From Trachelipus rathkii (lineage: Eukaryota > Arthropoda > Malacostraca > Isopoda > Trachelipodidae): 29,544 nucleotides of DNA. A program made the position numbers and the translations under genes. Every line of letters starts with the position of its first letter. Positions within the stretch are counted from its first letter, which is position 1. Shown one piece after another: positions 1 through 8,957 of this stretch. Below the pieces are notes generated by a model, which was given only the letters and a program-made list of their open reading frames with translations, was not told the origin of the DNA and did no database searches. The stretch is from NCBI GenBank assembly GCA_015478945.1, contig JABUQX010095488.1, positions 1-29,544 of the forward strand. The letters are read 5' to 3'.

Positions 1-79
1 CATTGTGTACTTCGTTCAGTCGATACAGGTGTTTAACCGTTTTCGCATTGTGCTTTTTCGCGTTTTTCGTGCGCCGCTT

Positions 80-81
<2 letters not shown>
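1..81. other. Left-edge unique sequence
   Basis: Short T-rich sequence before the first (TA)n tract. It has no recognisable gene and does not resemble the repeat unit that starts after the tract. Confidence 0.4.

Positions 82-128
<47 letters not shown>
82..128. repeat. (TA)n microsatellite
   Basis: An uninterrupted run of alternating TA that immediately precedes the tRNA-like tandem array. Any translation across it gives only Tyr-Ile alternation and is not a gene. Confidence 0.97.
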
Positions 129-132
<4 letters not shown>

Positions 133-190
133 GGTTCAAAGCAGTGATATCGAAGCAGGTGACTTGAAAACTGTTCAGAGATTCTTTTTT

Positions 191-288
191 GGAGAGGCAG
201 ATCGGACTAGTAGTAGATAACCTCCTGTACATTGTCTAACGGCGACTCATTTGTCGATGGTTCGAGTCCTGGCGCGCGTGAAATTTTT
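191..288 (+). repeat. tRNA-like segment, copy 1
   Basis: It begins GGAGAGGCAGATCGGAC. The A-box-like part has an insertion (TAGTAGTAGATAACC), and GGTTCGAGTCC at 259-269 is a perfect B box. A T5 run at 284-288 could end a Pol III transcript. It is followed by CGTCTTA as in its sister copies. Confidence 0.65.
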
Positions 289-510
289 CGTCTTAAAACT
301 ATTCACCCCGGGCTACTGCCAACAGAAACATATTGCTTTAACAGCGGTCTTTTAACTTTGATTAGGCTGCTACTGCCCATGAGCACCCTGAAAAATGCCG
401 TGGCTTTGAGTTCAACCACCCTTCTGTAGTTTAAATAGGTGTTTCAAAAGCGGTGATATCCGAAGCAGAAGGAGATTTGAAAATCTTCCGGGATCACAAC
501 TTCTTCTTTA

Positions 511-603
511 GGGGCGCGTGGACTGGTGGTAAGAGCCTCCTGTGGCACGTGTCTGGCGGCGCTGTTGTCGATGGACGTTCAGTCCTGGAGCAGTGAAATT
601 TTT
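511..603 (+). repeat. tRNA-like segment, copy 2 (B box damaged)
   Basis: GGACTGGTGGTAAGAGCCTCC is the A-box part with one extra base. The B-box region at 573-585 reads GGACGTTCAGTCC, disrupted by an insertion and a change. A T run follows at 599-603. This is the most divergent B box in the array. Confidence 0.55.
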
Positions 604-833
604 AGTCTTATTGCAGAATTTGTCGCAAACGCCTTGACCCGCATGTCGGCGTTCTTGACTTTGGTCCGGTTTGCTCCTGCAGCGCACATAGGACACCCCT
701 GAAAGAATTATCTTAGCCCCAGCGAAGTGGTTCAACCATCGCTCTAAACTAGGATTTAAAATAAAGCATCGAGTTTAAAAACAGTGATATCGAAGCAGGA
801 GATTTGAAAACCTTCGAGATGCCTTCTTTTTCT

Positions 834-930
834 GGGGAGATGGATCGGACTAGTGGTAGAGCCACCTCACCACATTGTCCTAACGGCGACGTGTCCGATA
901 GTTCGAGTCATGTGGCGCGAGTGAATTTTT
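834..930 (+). repeat. tRNA-like segment, copy 3
   Basis: GGACTAGTGGTAGAGCC gives a clean A-box-like motif. The B-box region reads AGTTCGAGTCA (900-910), with two differences from the array consensus. A T5 run ends at 930. Confidence 0.6.
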
Positions 931-1143
931 CGTCTTATTATTGCAGATTTGTCGCAACAAGCATGTTGTATGTCGAGCGTTCCTGGACTGGTCGGTTGCT
1001 CCTGCAACCCAGGAGCACCCAGGGAAAGAGTGCCGTAGCCCCAGCAAGATTCTAATCACCCTTTGTGGATTTAAATAGAGGTGTCGAATTTCAGCAGAGG
1101 ATCTTATTGAAGCAGGGAGATTTGGCGAATGCGTTCTTTGCTA

Positions 1144-1232
1144 GGGGAGCAGATCGGACTAGTAGTAGAGCCTCCTGTATATTCTAACGGCGACGCAGTT
1201 GTCGATGGTTCGAGTCCTGGCGAGAAAAATTT
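1144..1232 (+). repeat. tRNA-like segment, copy 4
   Basis: It begins GGGGAGCAGATCGGACTAGT. The A box is TAGTAGTAGAGCC and GGTTCGAGTCC at 1207-1217 is a perfect B box. Only three T follow, after an A run, so termination would be weak. Confidence 0.62.
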
Positions 1233-1450
1233 CGTCTTATTGCAAATTTGTCGTAAGAACCTGTCGGCGTTCCTTGACCTTGATTTGGTTGGTTGATCCT
1301 GTTACCCGCCTTGAGCACCCCTGAAGATCGCCAGTATAACTTCAAGGGGTTCCAACCATCATATAGTGGTTAATAGTATCGAGTTTCAAAAGCATTGTTG
1401 GTGATAATATCAGGAAGCTTTTAAAAACTGTAACGAAATACCTTTTTTCT

Positions 1451-1539
1451 GGGGTGTCGGATTGGACTAGTGGTTTAACCTCTTTTACATTGTCTAACAG
1501 CGACGCTGCTATGTTCGAGTCCTGGCGCAGTGAAATTTT
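1451..1539 (+). repeat. tRNA-like segment, copy 5
   Basis: The A-box part is altered (TAGTGGTTTAACC). The B-box core TGTTCGAGTCC is kept at 1512-1522. A T4 run lies at 1536-1539. Confidence 0.58.
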
Positions 1540-1727
1540 CTTCGTCTTATTAGTGCAAATTTGTCGCAACAAGCATGTTGATAACCCCATGTCGGCATTG
1601 GCAAACTAGCAGAATGCCGTTCCAGTAGCAGTGGTTCCAACCACTCTTCTATGGATTTGAATAAATGTCGAGTTTCAAAGCAGTATCGAAGCAGGAAATT
1701 TGGCTTCCGAGATGCTTCTTTTTTTCT

Positions 1728-1822
1728 GGGGAGGCGGATAGCAATAAGTGGTAGAGCCTCCTGTACTTTGTCTAACGGCGACGCTGTTGCCGATGGTTCG
1801 AGTCCTGGCGCGGTGAAATTTT
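1728..1822 (+). repeat. tRNA-like segment, copy 6
   Basis: It begins GGGGAGGCGGATAG. The A box reads AAGTGGTAGAGCC and GGTTCGAGTCC at 1795-1805 is a perfect B box. A T4 run lies at 1819-1822. With copies 4 and 8 it is among the copies closest to the array consensus. Confidence 0.65.
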
Positions 1823-2044
1823 CTTGTAAATCTTAATATTGCCAGTGGTCCCAACAAAAGCACATGTATTGTGCGTGTCGGCCGTTCCTTGACTTTGGTC
1901 CACGTTGCTCTGTAACCCAGGAGCACTAATACCGACGCGGGGTTCAACCACACTTCTATGGTTTAAATAAGTGTATCGAAGGTTTCAAAGCGGTGATATC
2001 GAAGCAGGAAACTTGAAAACTGTAAAGAAATACCTTATTTTTTT

Positions 2045-2131
2045 GTGGTATCGGATCGGACTTGGTGGAACCTCCTGTACGACTATGGGCGTTGCTGGTG
2101 ATGGTTCGAGTCTGGCGCGAAGTGAAATTTT
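2045..2131 (+). repeat. tRNA-like segment, copy 7
   Basis: The A-box region is shortened (GGACTTGGTGGAACC) and the B box lacks one C (GGTTCGAGTCTGG from 2103). A T4 run lies at 2128-2131. The middle is also shorter than in the other copies. Confidence 0.55.
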
Positions 2132-2359
2132 CTTCGTCTTATTATTACAAATTTTTATCGTAACAAGAATGATGTTCCCATGTCGGCGTGGTCTAACTTT
2201 GGTTGGTTGCTCACACCAACACGGAACAAACTAGAGGAGAATAACAGTGGCCCCCAGTGAGTTAAAAGCTTACCAATATGGTTAAATGAAGGTGCGTTTC
2301 TAAAGCAGTGATATCGAAGCAGGGAACTTGAAAACTGTAAAGATGATGCCTTCTTTTTT

Positions 2360-2453
2360 GGGGAGGCGAATCGGACTAGTGGTAGAGCCTCCTGTACATT
2401 GACTAACGGCTACGCTGTTGTCGATAGTTCAAGTCCTGGCCTGAAATTTTTTT
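2360..2453 (+). repeat. tRNA-like segment, copy 8 (last)
   Basis: It begins GGGGAGGCGAATCGGACTAG and has a clean TAGTGGTAGAGCC A box. The B box is AGTTCAAGTCC (2426-2436), with two changes but still of B-box type. A T7 run at 2447-2453 is the longest in the array. The unit downstream is cut off near 2575. Confidence 0.62.
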
Positions 2454-2589
2454 CTTATTCTTATTATAACAAATTTATCGCAACAAGCATCTTGCCCATG
2501 TGTGGATGAAGCGACTTTGGTTGGTTGCTCTGTAACCCAAAAGAGCAACCGAAAAATAAAATCTGCCAGTAACCCCAACAGAGTTCTAT

Positions 2590-3000
2590 ATCTATACTTT
2601 ATATCTATACCTCTTATTCAGACCATAGATAGTCTCAATACTATACATTAACTGGAGTAATAGCAATGCCATCATGTAGGAACCTAGCACACTCAAAGAC
2701 TTATTCTATTTCTCCACTAAAATTGCATCAGCCACCTTACTGCCATTCACAACTTTCATACTTACATTCTGCATCATCCGTTCCATTCTCATCTCTAAAT
2801 ATTTAAACTCGGACATTTGTTCCAGCTGCTCACCATAACTTCACACCGGACTGTTCTCACTCAAAACCATAACCTTACTCTATTCTACGTTTACTTTCAA
2901 ACCCCTCGCTTTACCTGCTTGTATATACACTATTTCAGAAACTTTCAGATTCACCACTAAACGATATCCACATATATGGTAGGGCACCCCCACTCTCTTC
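2590..3000 (-). pseudogene. LINE reverse transcriptase C-terminal relic
   Basis: Read on the minus strand from about 3000 downward, three frames together give pieces of a non-LTR retrotransposon reverse transcriptase: RGLKVNVE then SKVMVLSE, then EQMSEFKYLEMRMERM, then KVVNGSKVADAI, and in a neighbouring frame ECARFLHDGIAITP. These match in order the RT palm/thumb end of LINEs that usually read 'RGLKVN..KSKVM', 'SEFKYLG', 'KV..GRRVAGAI' and 'ECARVLHE'. The YxDD part should lie upstream and is missing or beyond recognition. Stops and frameshifts make it dead. I cannot name the clade with certainty. The relic at 17435-17650 carries the following segment of the same kind of protein on the other strand. 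Confidence 0.75.
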
Positions 3001-3057
3001 ATTCTCCATGCTCTATCCCTTACCATCCACCCCCTCTGATTCTTTCATGGCCAATTC

Positions 3058-3086
3058 ATATATATATATATATATTTTCACTCTTA

Positions 3087-3139
<53 letters not shown>

Positions 3140-3152
3140 TGCTATATATATA

Positions 3153-3205
<53 letters not shown>
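3058..3205. repeat. (TA)n microsatellite, interrupted
   Basis: Several TA runs are split by short islands (TTTTCACTCTTACT, CTGC, TTTA). Open frames across it are Tyr-Ile artefacts. Confidence 0.95.
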
Positions 3206-3207
<2 letters not shown>

Positions 3208-3254
3208 TTTCAATTCCACATCACTTTCAGCCTTTGATATATTTCTTTTACAAC

Positions 3255-5615
3255 CCAAAGGAAAAAATTATTTTTCTCCGGCTCCAACTCCGACTATAGT
3301 TTCTGCACTGTTTGGGAATACAATAAATTTTTCACGTACAAAAATATATTTTTAAAAATTATGCCAGATCGATTCCGACTCAGACTCGGCTGCGGCGAAT
3401 CCGGCTGGATCCACTAGGTTTCTGCCACTATTTGGCGTGTTAGCGTCTTCAGCAATAAACCACTTTGCTTAAAAAAATATTTATAGGAACAAATTATACC
3501 AATTCGGCTCCGTTTCCGACTCCGGATCATTCGCGAGAGTTTCCACTATTGGAACGAAATGACAGCGTCTTCAATACAATTTTTCCGTCTAAAAAAGTAT
3601 TTCTTGAAAAATATAAACAGGATCCGGCTCTGACTCCGGTTTCCGACTCCGAACTAAGATTTTTTTGAACTATTTGAAAGTAGTCTTAGCAAGTCTTCTG
3701 TGCAGCAATGTTTTTCTTTCAACTAAAAATATTTCTTGAAAAATATTTATTAACAGATCACGCCGGATCGGACATCCCTCGGGAGTTCCACTCGCACTAT
3801 TAGAAGGAAAAATTGTTCTTTACATCTTCTTTTAAGAAATTTTCACCTAAAAAATATATTTCTTAAAAAAGATTCATGTCTGGACAGGCTCGGGGGTTCA
3901 CTCCACATCCGATAGGGTTTCTGTGCGAAGATTTTCAACGTCTTCTGGCAATATTCTTCTCAAGTGTTTTTGAAAAAAATTAATACCAGGATCCCGGCTC
4001 CGGTCCCACTTGCTAAAGCTAGGATCATTGTTCAGCACTATTTGAAAATTGTTTGGCACTACTTCTATCAATAAATTTTCACAAAAAAAATATTTTCAAC
4101 ATACTCGGCTTCTACGACTCGAATCAGTTCCGACTCGAATCCGGATCGATTAAGGATTCTGCGCATTTGAAAATTGTTCAGCAAGTCTTCTGGGTGGTGT
4201 TTTTCTCTTAGAAAGTGAAAAATTTATGCCGCTCCAGGGTATCTGGATCCGGATCCGACTAAGGTTCTGCACTATTTGAAAATTTGTTCAGTACGTTTTC
4301 TGGCATTAAATTTTCACTTAAAAAAATTTTTTTTTTTTTAAATTCATGGAAAAAAATGTCTGCTCCGGCTCCGGCTCCGAATACACTTTCGGCTCCGGAT
4401 CAGACTAAGGTTTCATGAAAATTGTTCAGTACGTCTTATGGCAATAAATTTTCACCTAAAAATATTGTTAAAAAAAAATTCTATACAGGATGCGCTCCGG
4501 ATCCGACTCCAGCACCTAGCCTGAAGCTGGCTCGAAGGATCCGAGCTAAAGTTTTCACCACCAGAACTATTTTAGAAAGAATTAACCAAACGGGTCTTCT
4601 ATCAATAAACACTACCTAAAAAATTTTTTCGAGAAAAAAATACTCTAATATCCGGATCGATTGGGGATTCTGCACTATTTAATTGTTCAACCTACCCTTG
4701 TAAATTTTTCATCTAAGAAAATTATCTCGAAAAAATTTATACCAAGGATCCGGCTCCGATCGGATCAGTCCGGACCCACGTGTTTCTGCATTATTTGAAA
4801 ATTTCAGTGCGTCTTCTGGCATTAAATTTTTCACCTAAAAAAATATTTTTTGAAAAAAAATCATACCCAGGCTCCGGCTCCGGATCTGACTAAGGTTTAT
4901 GTGCTATTTGAAAATTGTTTAGCACGACTTCTGGAATAAATTTTTCATCTAAAAAAAAAATATTCTGAATCTGACTCTGTAGCTCGATTTCGACTCCAGC
5001 TCCGTCTGGATCGACTAAGGATTCTGCACTATTTGAAACCTGTTCACCACGTCTTCTGGCAACAAATTTTTCATCTAAAAAAAAATTTTCTTGAAAAAAA
5101 TTTATACCCAGAATCACGGCTCCACTCAGGATCCAACTAAGGTTTCCGCACTATTTGAAAATTGTTCAGCACGGCACCGGCCCTGACTTCGGCTCTGGAT
5201 CCGACTAAGGATTCTCCACTATTTGAAAATTGTTCAGTACGTCTTCTGGCATTAAATTTTTCACCTAAAAAATATTTCTTGAAAAAAATTCATACCCAAG
5301 CTCCGGCTCCGGCTCCGGCTCCGGCTCTGACTAAGGTTTCTGCACTATTTGATAATTGTTCAGTACGTCTTCTGGCATTAAATTTTTCACTTAAAAATAT
5401 ATTTTTAGAAAAATCACTACCCAGGATCCGCTCCGCTCCAGGAATAAGGTTTTACACTATTTATTGTTTAGCAGATCTTCTAAAAAAAAATTCTTCGAAA
5501 AAAAAATCCTACTCCGGCTCCGACTAAGGATTCTGTATTATTTGAAAATGTTCAGCACATCTTCTGCCAATAAATTTTTCATCTCCGGCTCCGGCTCCGG
5601 CTCCGGTTCCATTTA
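3255..5615. repeat. Satellite of ~120-bp monomers with embedded GGCTCC hexamer
   Basis: About 18-20 head-to-tail monomers. The recognisable order is a GC-rich patch of (GGCTCC)n with GGATCCGACT variants, then AAGGTTTCTGCACTATTTGA, AAATTGTTCAGTACGTCTTC, TGGCATTAAATTTTTCACCT, then AAAAATATTT, CTTGAAAAAAATTCATACC, and the GC patch again. 'CACTATTTG' or a close variant recurs at roughly 3425, 3545, 4030, 4270, 4670, 4900, 5025, 5150, 5217, 5345 and 5455. Monomers at the left (3255-4000) are more divergent than those around 4780-5450. The GC patch expands into pure hexamer repeats at 5295-5325 and 5583-5608. There is no coding potential beyond chance frames. Confidence 0.9.
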
Positions 5616-6117
5616 TTTGACTGAGTAAAATCCGAAGAATGAGCTAGAAATTGAGAATATGAAAAAAAATTAGATTTTCTATAATTATAAATAAAACATT
5701 TTTTTATTAATTTTTCTAATTTTGACTGGAATTGAAATTTTTTAGTTCGACACCTCTCTAAATAAATTTCTGTATCTAAAAAACTATTTAGAATTTTTAA
5801 AAAATAATTACACCATGATGTTCATGAGGAATTTTTCTACTAATTTAGATAATAATAATAAAAAAATGTGAAAATTTAAGGAACAAAGAAACACATATTG
5901 TACGCAGAATCAAATGGTATAACATTTATTAAATTATGACTATTACTAAGGGAGAATGTAAATTTTTGTAATTTTAAACATATCATTTAAATAACTCTTC
6001 CACAAACTGCTACTCCTTCCATTAAACATTTCAGCACATTGTAGACCAAAACAACCAACTACTGTATACAAAAATGCACTGTCGGTTTGTGTTACGCATT
6101 ACAATGTAACTCATTGA
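5616..6117. other. AT-rich spacer, nothing recognised
   Basis: AT-rich DNA between the satellite and the transposase relic. It probably includes the 5' flank of that transposon. I looked for terminal inverted repeats pairing with 7200-7300 and found only weak A/T-rich similarity. Confidence 0.5.
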
Positions 6118-6153
6118 TTGTGTGTCTCTTACGTGTTTCTTTCGTTATTGAAT

Positions 6154-7103
6154 ATGGATCGTAATTACCACGTGTATTCATACTCTGAACTAGCTGAAAT
6201 GCATCTAATGGATGGGATGGCACGCTGCAATAGTTTTGCAGCAAGACGTTTGTACCAAGAGAAATATCCCAACCGAGGGTGTCAGAAAGCGCAGGTTTTT
6301 TGCCACTGATAAATCAACACGCCCTCAAACCCCAAGAACTAGAGGTGCCACTAGGCAAAGGTAATAAGAATGTAAAAGGGAAAAGATAGGATTGTTATTG
6401 ATTTGAAAATTAGTTCTTATAAAATAAAATGACTCTTTACCTAAAGCAGGCATCTAGTTTTTTTTGAACAAACTATTATTTGGAGGTTACTACACGAGCA
6501 ACAGTTACACCAGCCCCGTCCATCAGGTGCATACTCTATTGCTACGTGAATATGGTCCTCGTGTTGTTATTTGTCAGTGGTTTTTGAACAAATGATTGAC
6601 CCAAACTTTTTAACGAAGATTTTATTTACCGACGAGGCTCGCTTTACAAGAACAGCTATCGTAAACGTTCATAACGAACACATTTGGGCAGACGAGAATC
6701 CTCTTGCCATTAAGTAAAATCGTTCACAACATCAGTTTCAGTAAACAAGGAATTTTACATGATCACGTACTTATGTTCGAGCTTCCTCCCAGCCTTAATG
6801 GCATAATCTACTTAAACTTTTTTGAAACGCTCCGTAACTTGTTTGATGATGTACCTCTTCAGTTCGCCAGCACATGTGTGGTTTTGTATCACGCTGATGA
6901 GTTCTGCACTGGAGTGCTACGGACTACCCTGAATGAGACCTTTCCCAATCAATGGATGACTGGCGTTCATTAATACTCAAGGTCCAGACCTAAATCCTTT
7001 GGATTATTACATTTGGGGACATTTAAAGACCTTGGTATACTCACTCTCCTATATATCGACACCGTTGAAAATACGATTAAGGATTATGAACGGAATTTTT
7101 AAT
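6154..7103 (+). pseudogene. DUF4817 / Tc1-mariner-like DDE transposase relic
   Basis: The start at 6154 gives YSELAEMHLMDGMARCNSFA and ARRLYQEKYPNRGCQ. This is the helix-turn-helix N-terminus that arthropod 'DUF4817 domain' transposases share. In other frames follow VFEQMIDPNFLTKILFTDEA with RFTRTAIVNVHNEHIWADEN (about 6580-6705), then LNGIIYLNFFETLRNLFDD with LNETFPNQWM (6790-6965), then GPDLNPLDYYIWGHLKTLVY (about 6982-7041). These are the RNase-H-like DDE core: the first Asp is in FTDEA and the last acidic block in DLNPLDYYIWGHLK. The second catalytic block, normally like 'QHDGAPAHF', is degraded. The protein would be about 350-400 residues if intact. At least four frame changes and stops make it inactive. 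No clear terminal repeats or target-site duplication were found. Confidence 0.82.
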
Positions 7104-7304
7104 GGATTAAAAGCGTTATTTAATAGTCTTTATTCTTACCTTTTTGGTTTCAATTTTGCATAATCTTTTTTTATATTTATTATATAATAATTTCATTTAT
7201 TTGACCAATTTTCGCACAAAAAATAAAAATTTATAATGGCATTATACATAAATTTTAAATTCAAGATATTTCCCTTTACTCCGTAAGGTATTTATAAAGA
7301 TACT
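7104..7304. other. AT-rich 3' flank of the transposase relic
   Basis: AT-rich sequence with several A-rich and T-rich runs and no recognised gene or repeat end. Confidence 0.4.
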
Positions 7305-7395
<91 letters not shown>

Positions 7396-7396
7396 C
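7305..7396. repeat. (TA)n microsatellite, interrupted
   Basis: TA runs broken by CTA and CATA islands. It directly abuts the left end of the hAT element. Confidence 0.95.
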
Positions 7397-7507
7397 TACT
7401 GCTCTCTGTTTTATTAGTGATGCAGCAGATGTCATTTTTTGCACATCCGCAGAGAATGAAGATGCGGATGTTTGATTTTAAAATCCGCGGATGCGGATAT
7501 GTTTGAC

Positions 7508-7524
7508 TATATATATATATATAA

Positions 7525-7582
<58 letters not shown>
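7508..7582. repeat. (TA)n microsatellite inside the hAT element
   Basis: TA runs with an AACTT island, followed by CTCTGTATAACCTTATAACC. It probably expanded after the element inserted. Confidence 0.93.
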
Positions 7583-7583
<1 letters not shown>

Positions 7584-7739
7584 CTCTGTATAACCTTATA
7601 ACCTTATATATATTTTTATATTTCGGTTTTTATTTCAGTCCATGTGGTAGCTACCGGACATAGGACGGGACCCAACTCAAAAATCACACCACTAGCGCTT
7701 GTCTTTTTCCCCCAACCTCAGCAAGAGATTTTACAATGG

Positions 7740-8560
7740 ATTATATACTTTGCACTAGTATTGAAATTCAAACAGGAAGGTTGTGCTTGAGAAACATTAA
7801 TTTTCTGCCTTTTCTGCTGAGAGTCTGTTTCTCATTTCATCATATATTAGCCCAGCATTGCTAATACTCTCTCACTTGTTAGGACAGGCCAAGAAGTATT
7901 TCCTTGCAAATTTAAGCGTGGAGAGTAAAAACATTTTTGTTGCAACTTTCCACCAGCAGTAGGATCATTTGTATCTAGTCGTTTTCTTGGTGATAGTTTT
8001 CAATCATTTACACATCAACGCAATGCTTGTGTTTCTTCATCACTTCTGGACTGTCAAAAATTCTTCCAGTGAATCTGTTATTAATTTACTAGTAAAGAGG
8101 TGTTGGTTCTGTAGATTTCGTTTTTTCCTTTCAATGGGTGGCGAATTAATAGCTGGCGAATTGAAGTTTTTCAGCTGCAACACAAAGTGACGATTTAATT
8201 ACTTGTTCTAGTATTGTTACAAAAAAACTTGCCTTTATAATGAGGATCTAGTTGCAGTAGTATGAAAGTCATTAATTTCCACAGAACCAAAGGTTTTTCT
8301 AGCTCTAGTTTTATTACATCTTTCATTCTTTTCAAACATCAGCATTTTCATTTGAAGATGGTTCAAGATGCTCCCTTAGCGTTGAGATTAATAATTACAT
8401 CGGAGACAGAAGCTGTAGAGGCGATGATTTTTAGCAGCATCCCTAATGTCTGTGGCTCCGTTGACTCAAAATTATTATATGAACTTTAGGCTGTGAGATC
8501 ATGAAGGTTATCATTACGTCGAGTCCAATGTCTCTCATTTAAAGTTTGCCTTCAGATTCA
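7740..8560 (-). pseudogene. hAT transposase C-terminal half, with dimerisation domain
   Basis: On the minus strand, two frames carry the usual hAT order. First comes LDPHYKGKFF (codons at 8223-8252), which matches the 'LDPRFK' motif. Then about 250 bp on comes DPLLWWKVATKMF-like sequence (about 7925-7975), and finally NAGLIYDEMRNRLSAEKAEN with LMFLKHN (about 7790-7865), the hallmark of the C-terminal hAT dimerisation domain. Upstream (8400-8560) a degraded stretch resembles the alpha-helical insertion region. The N-terminal zinc finger was not found. Several frameshifts and stops make it non-functional. Confidence 0.82.
7880..8000. other. Antisense open frames over the hAT relic (not genes)
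   Basis: Short plus-strand open frames in 7970-8490 overlap the minus-strand hAT relic and have no recognisable motif. I treat the plus strand here as non-coding. Confidence 0.6.
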
Positions 8561-8693
8561 TTTTTAAGTATTATTTTATTATAAAATTCTTTATCAAATC
8601 TCGACAATAAATATCCGCGCAACATCTGGGCAAAGCGCAGATAGGAAGAAGCTGAATGTCTTTAATAAAAAGTGCGGATGCTCTACGGATACC

Positions 8694-8696
<3 letters not shown>

Positions 8697-8728
<32 letters not shown>

Positions 8729-8860
8729 TCTTTCTTTCTATATATATATATCTTATATATATATACTATATATATATATATATACTCTCTATATACCACC
8801 ATATATATATATATTATATATACATATATAACTATATATATATATCATATATATATATAT

Positions 8861-8955
<95 letters not shown>
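8697..8955. repeat. (TA)n block with TCTT/CTCT islands
   Basis: About 260 bp of TA runs interrupted by islands such as TCTTCTTTCTTTC, TCTTATATA, CTCTC and CCACCA. The long frames in it are Tyr-Ile artefacts. The LINE relic starts directly at its right edge. Confidence 0.95.

Positions 8956-8956
<1 letters not shown>

Positions 8957-8957
<1 letters not shown>

Larger units (their letters stand above)
129..2575 (+). repeat. Tandem array of ~310-bp units carrying a tRNA-like segment
   Basis: Eight head-to-tail units start their tRNA-like part at 191, 511, 834, 1144, 1451, 1728, 2045 and 2360, so spacing is 277-323 bp. Each unit reads in order: a lead (AAAGCAGTGATATCGAAGCA, then GAAAACTG), a T-rich run, a segment beginning GGGGAGGCGGATCGGACTAG, an A-box-like TAGTGGTAGAGCC, a B-box-like GGTTCGAGTCC, a short T run, then CAAATTTGTCGCAACAAGCA, a hairpin around GCTCCTG/CAGGAGC and a tail with GGATTTAAATA. 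Units differ by many substitutions and small indels, so the array is old or poorly sequenced. A and B boxes are the internal RNA polymerase III promoter of tRNAs and tRNA-derived SINEs. My reading is that a tRNA-derived SINE or tRNA-like sequence became a tandem satellite. The segments do not fold into a good cloverleaf by eye, so they are not called tRNA genes. Confidence 0.8.
7405..8690 (-). mobile_element. Decayed hAT transposon with GCGGAT subterminal repeats
   Basis: The left end (7420-7503) has TAGTGATGCAGCAGATGTC, CACATCCGCAGAG, GATGCGGATG and ATCCGCGGATGCGGATATG. The right end (8605-8690) has ATATCCGCGCAAC, CAAAGCGCAGATAGG and GTGCGGATGCTCTACGGAT. Repeated GCGGAT and ATCCGC motifs at both ends bracket a minus-strand hAT transposase relic, as in known hAT elements with GCGGATGCGGAT subterminal repeats. 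A (TA)n tract at 7508-7582 lies inside the element, between its left end and the coding part. Outer boundaries sit against (TA)n on both sides, so target-site duplications cannot be read. Confidence 0.7.

Noticed and set aside
191..2453. Canonical tRNA genes
   Set aside because: The B boxes are convincing, but the T-arm and acceptor stem do not pair well by eye and the lengths vary, so I call tRNA-like repeat segments rather than tRNA genes.
2976..3355. Long open frames of Tyr-Ile repeats, here and in the other (TA)n blocks
   Set aside because: They are translations of alternating TA, open in several frames at once because TA repeats contain no stop codon in those frames. There is no sign of selection or a domain.
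4890..5527. Open frames on both strands in the 120-bp satellite
   Set aside because: They repeat the same residues once per monomer (for example the Ala-Pro runs from the hexamer) and simply follow the tandem repeat.
5900..7290. Terminal inverted repeats for the DUF4817-type transposon
   Set aside because: Only short A/T-rich similarity could be found between 5950-6000 and 7230-7290, no better than expected by chance in this composition.
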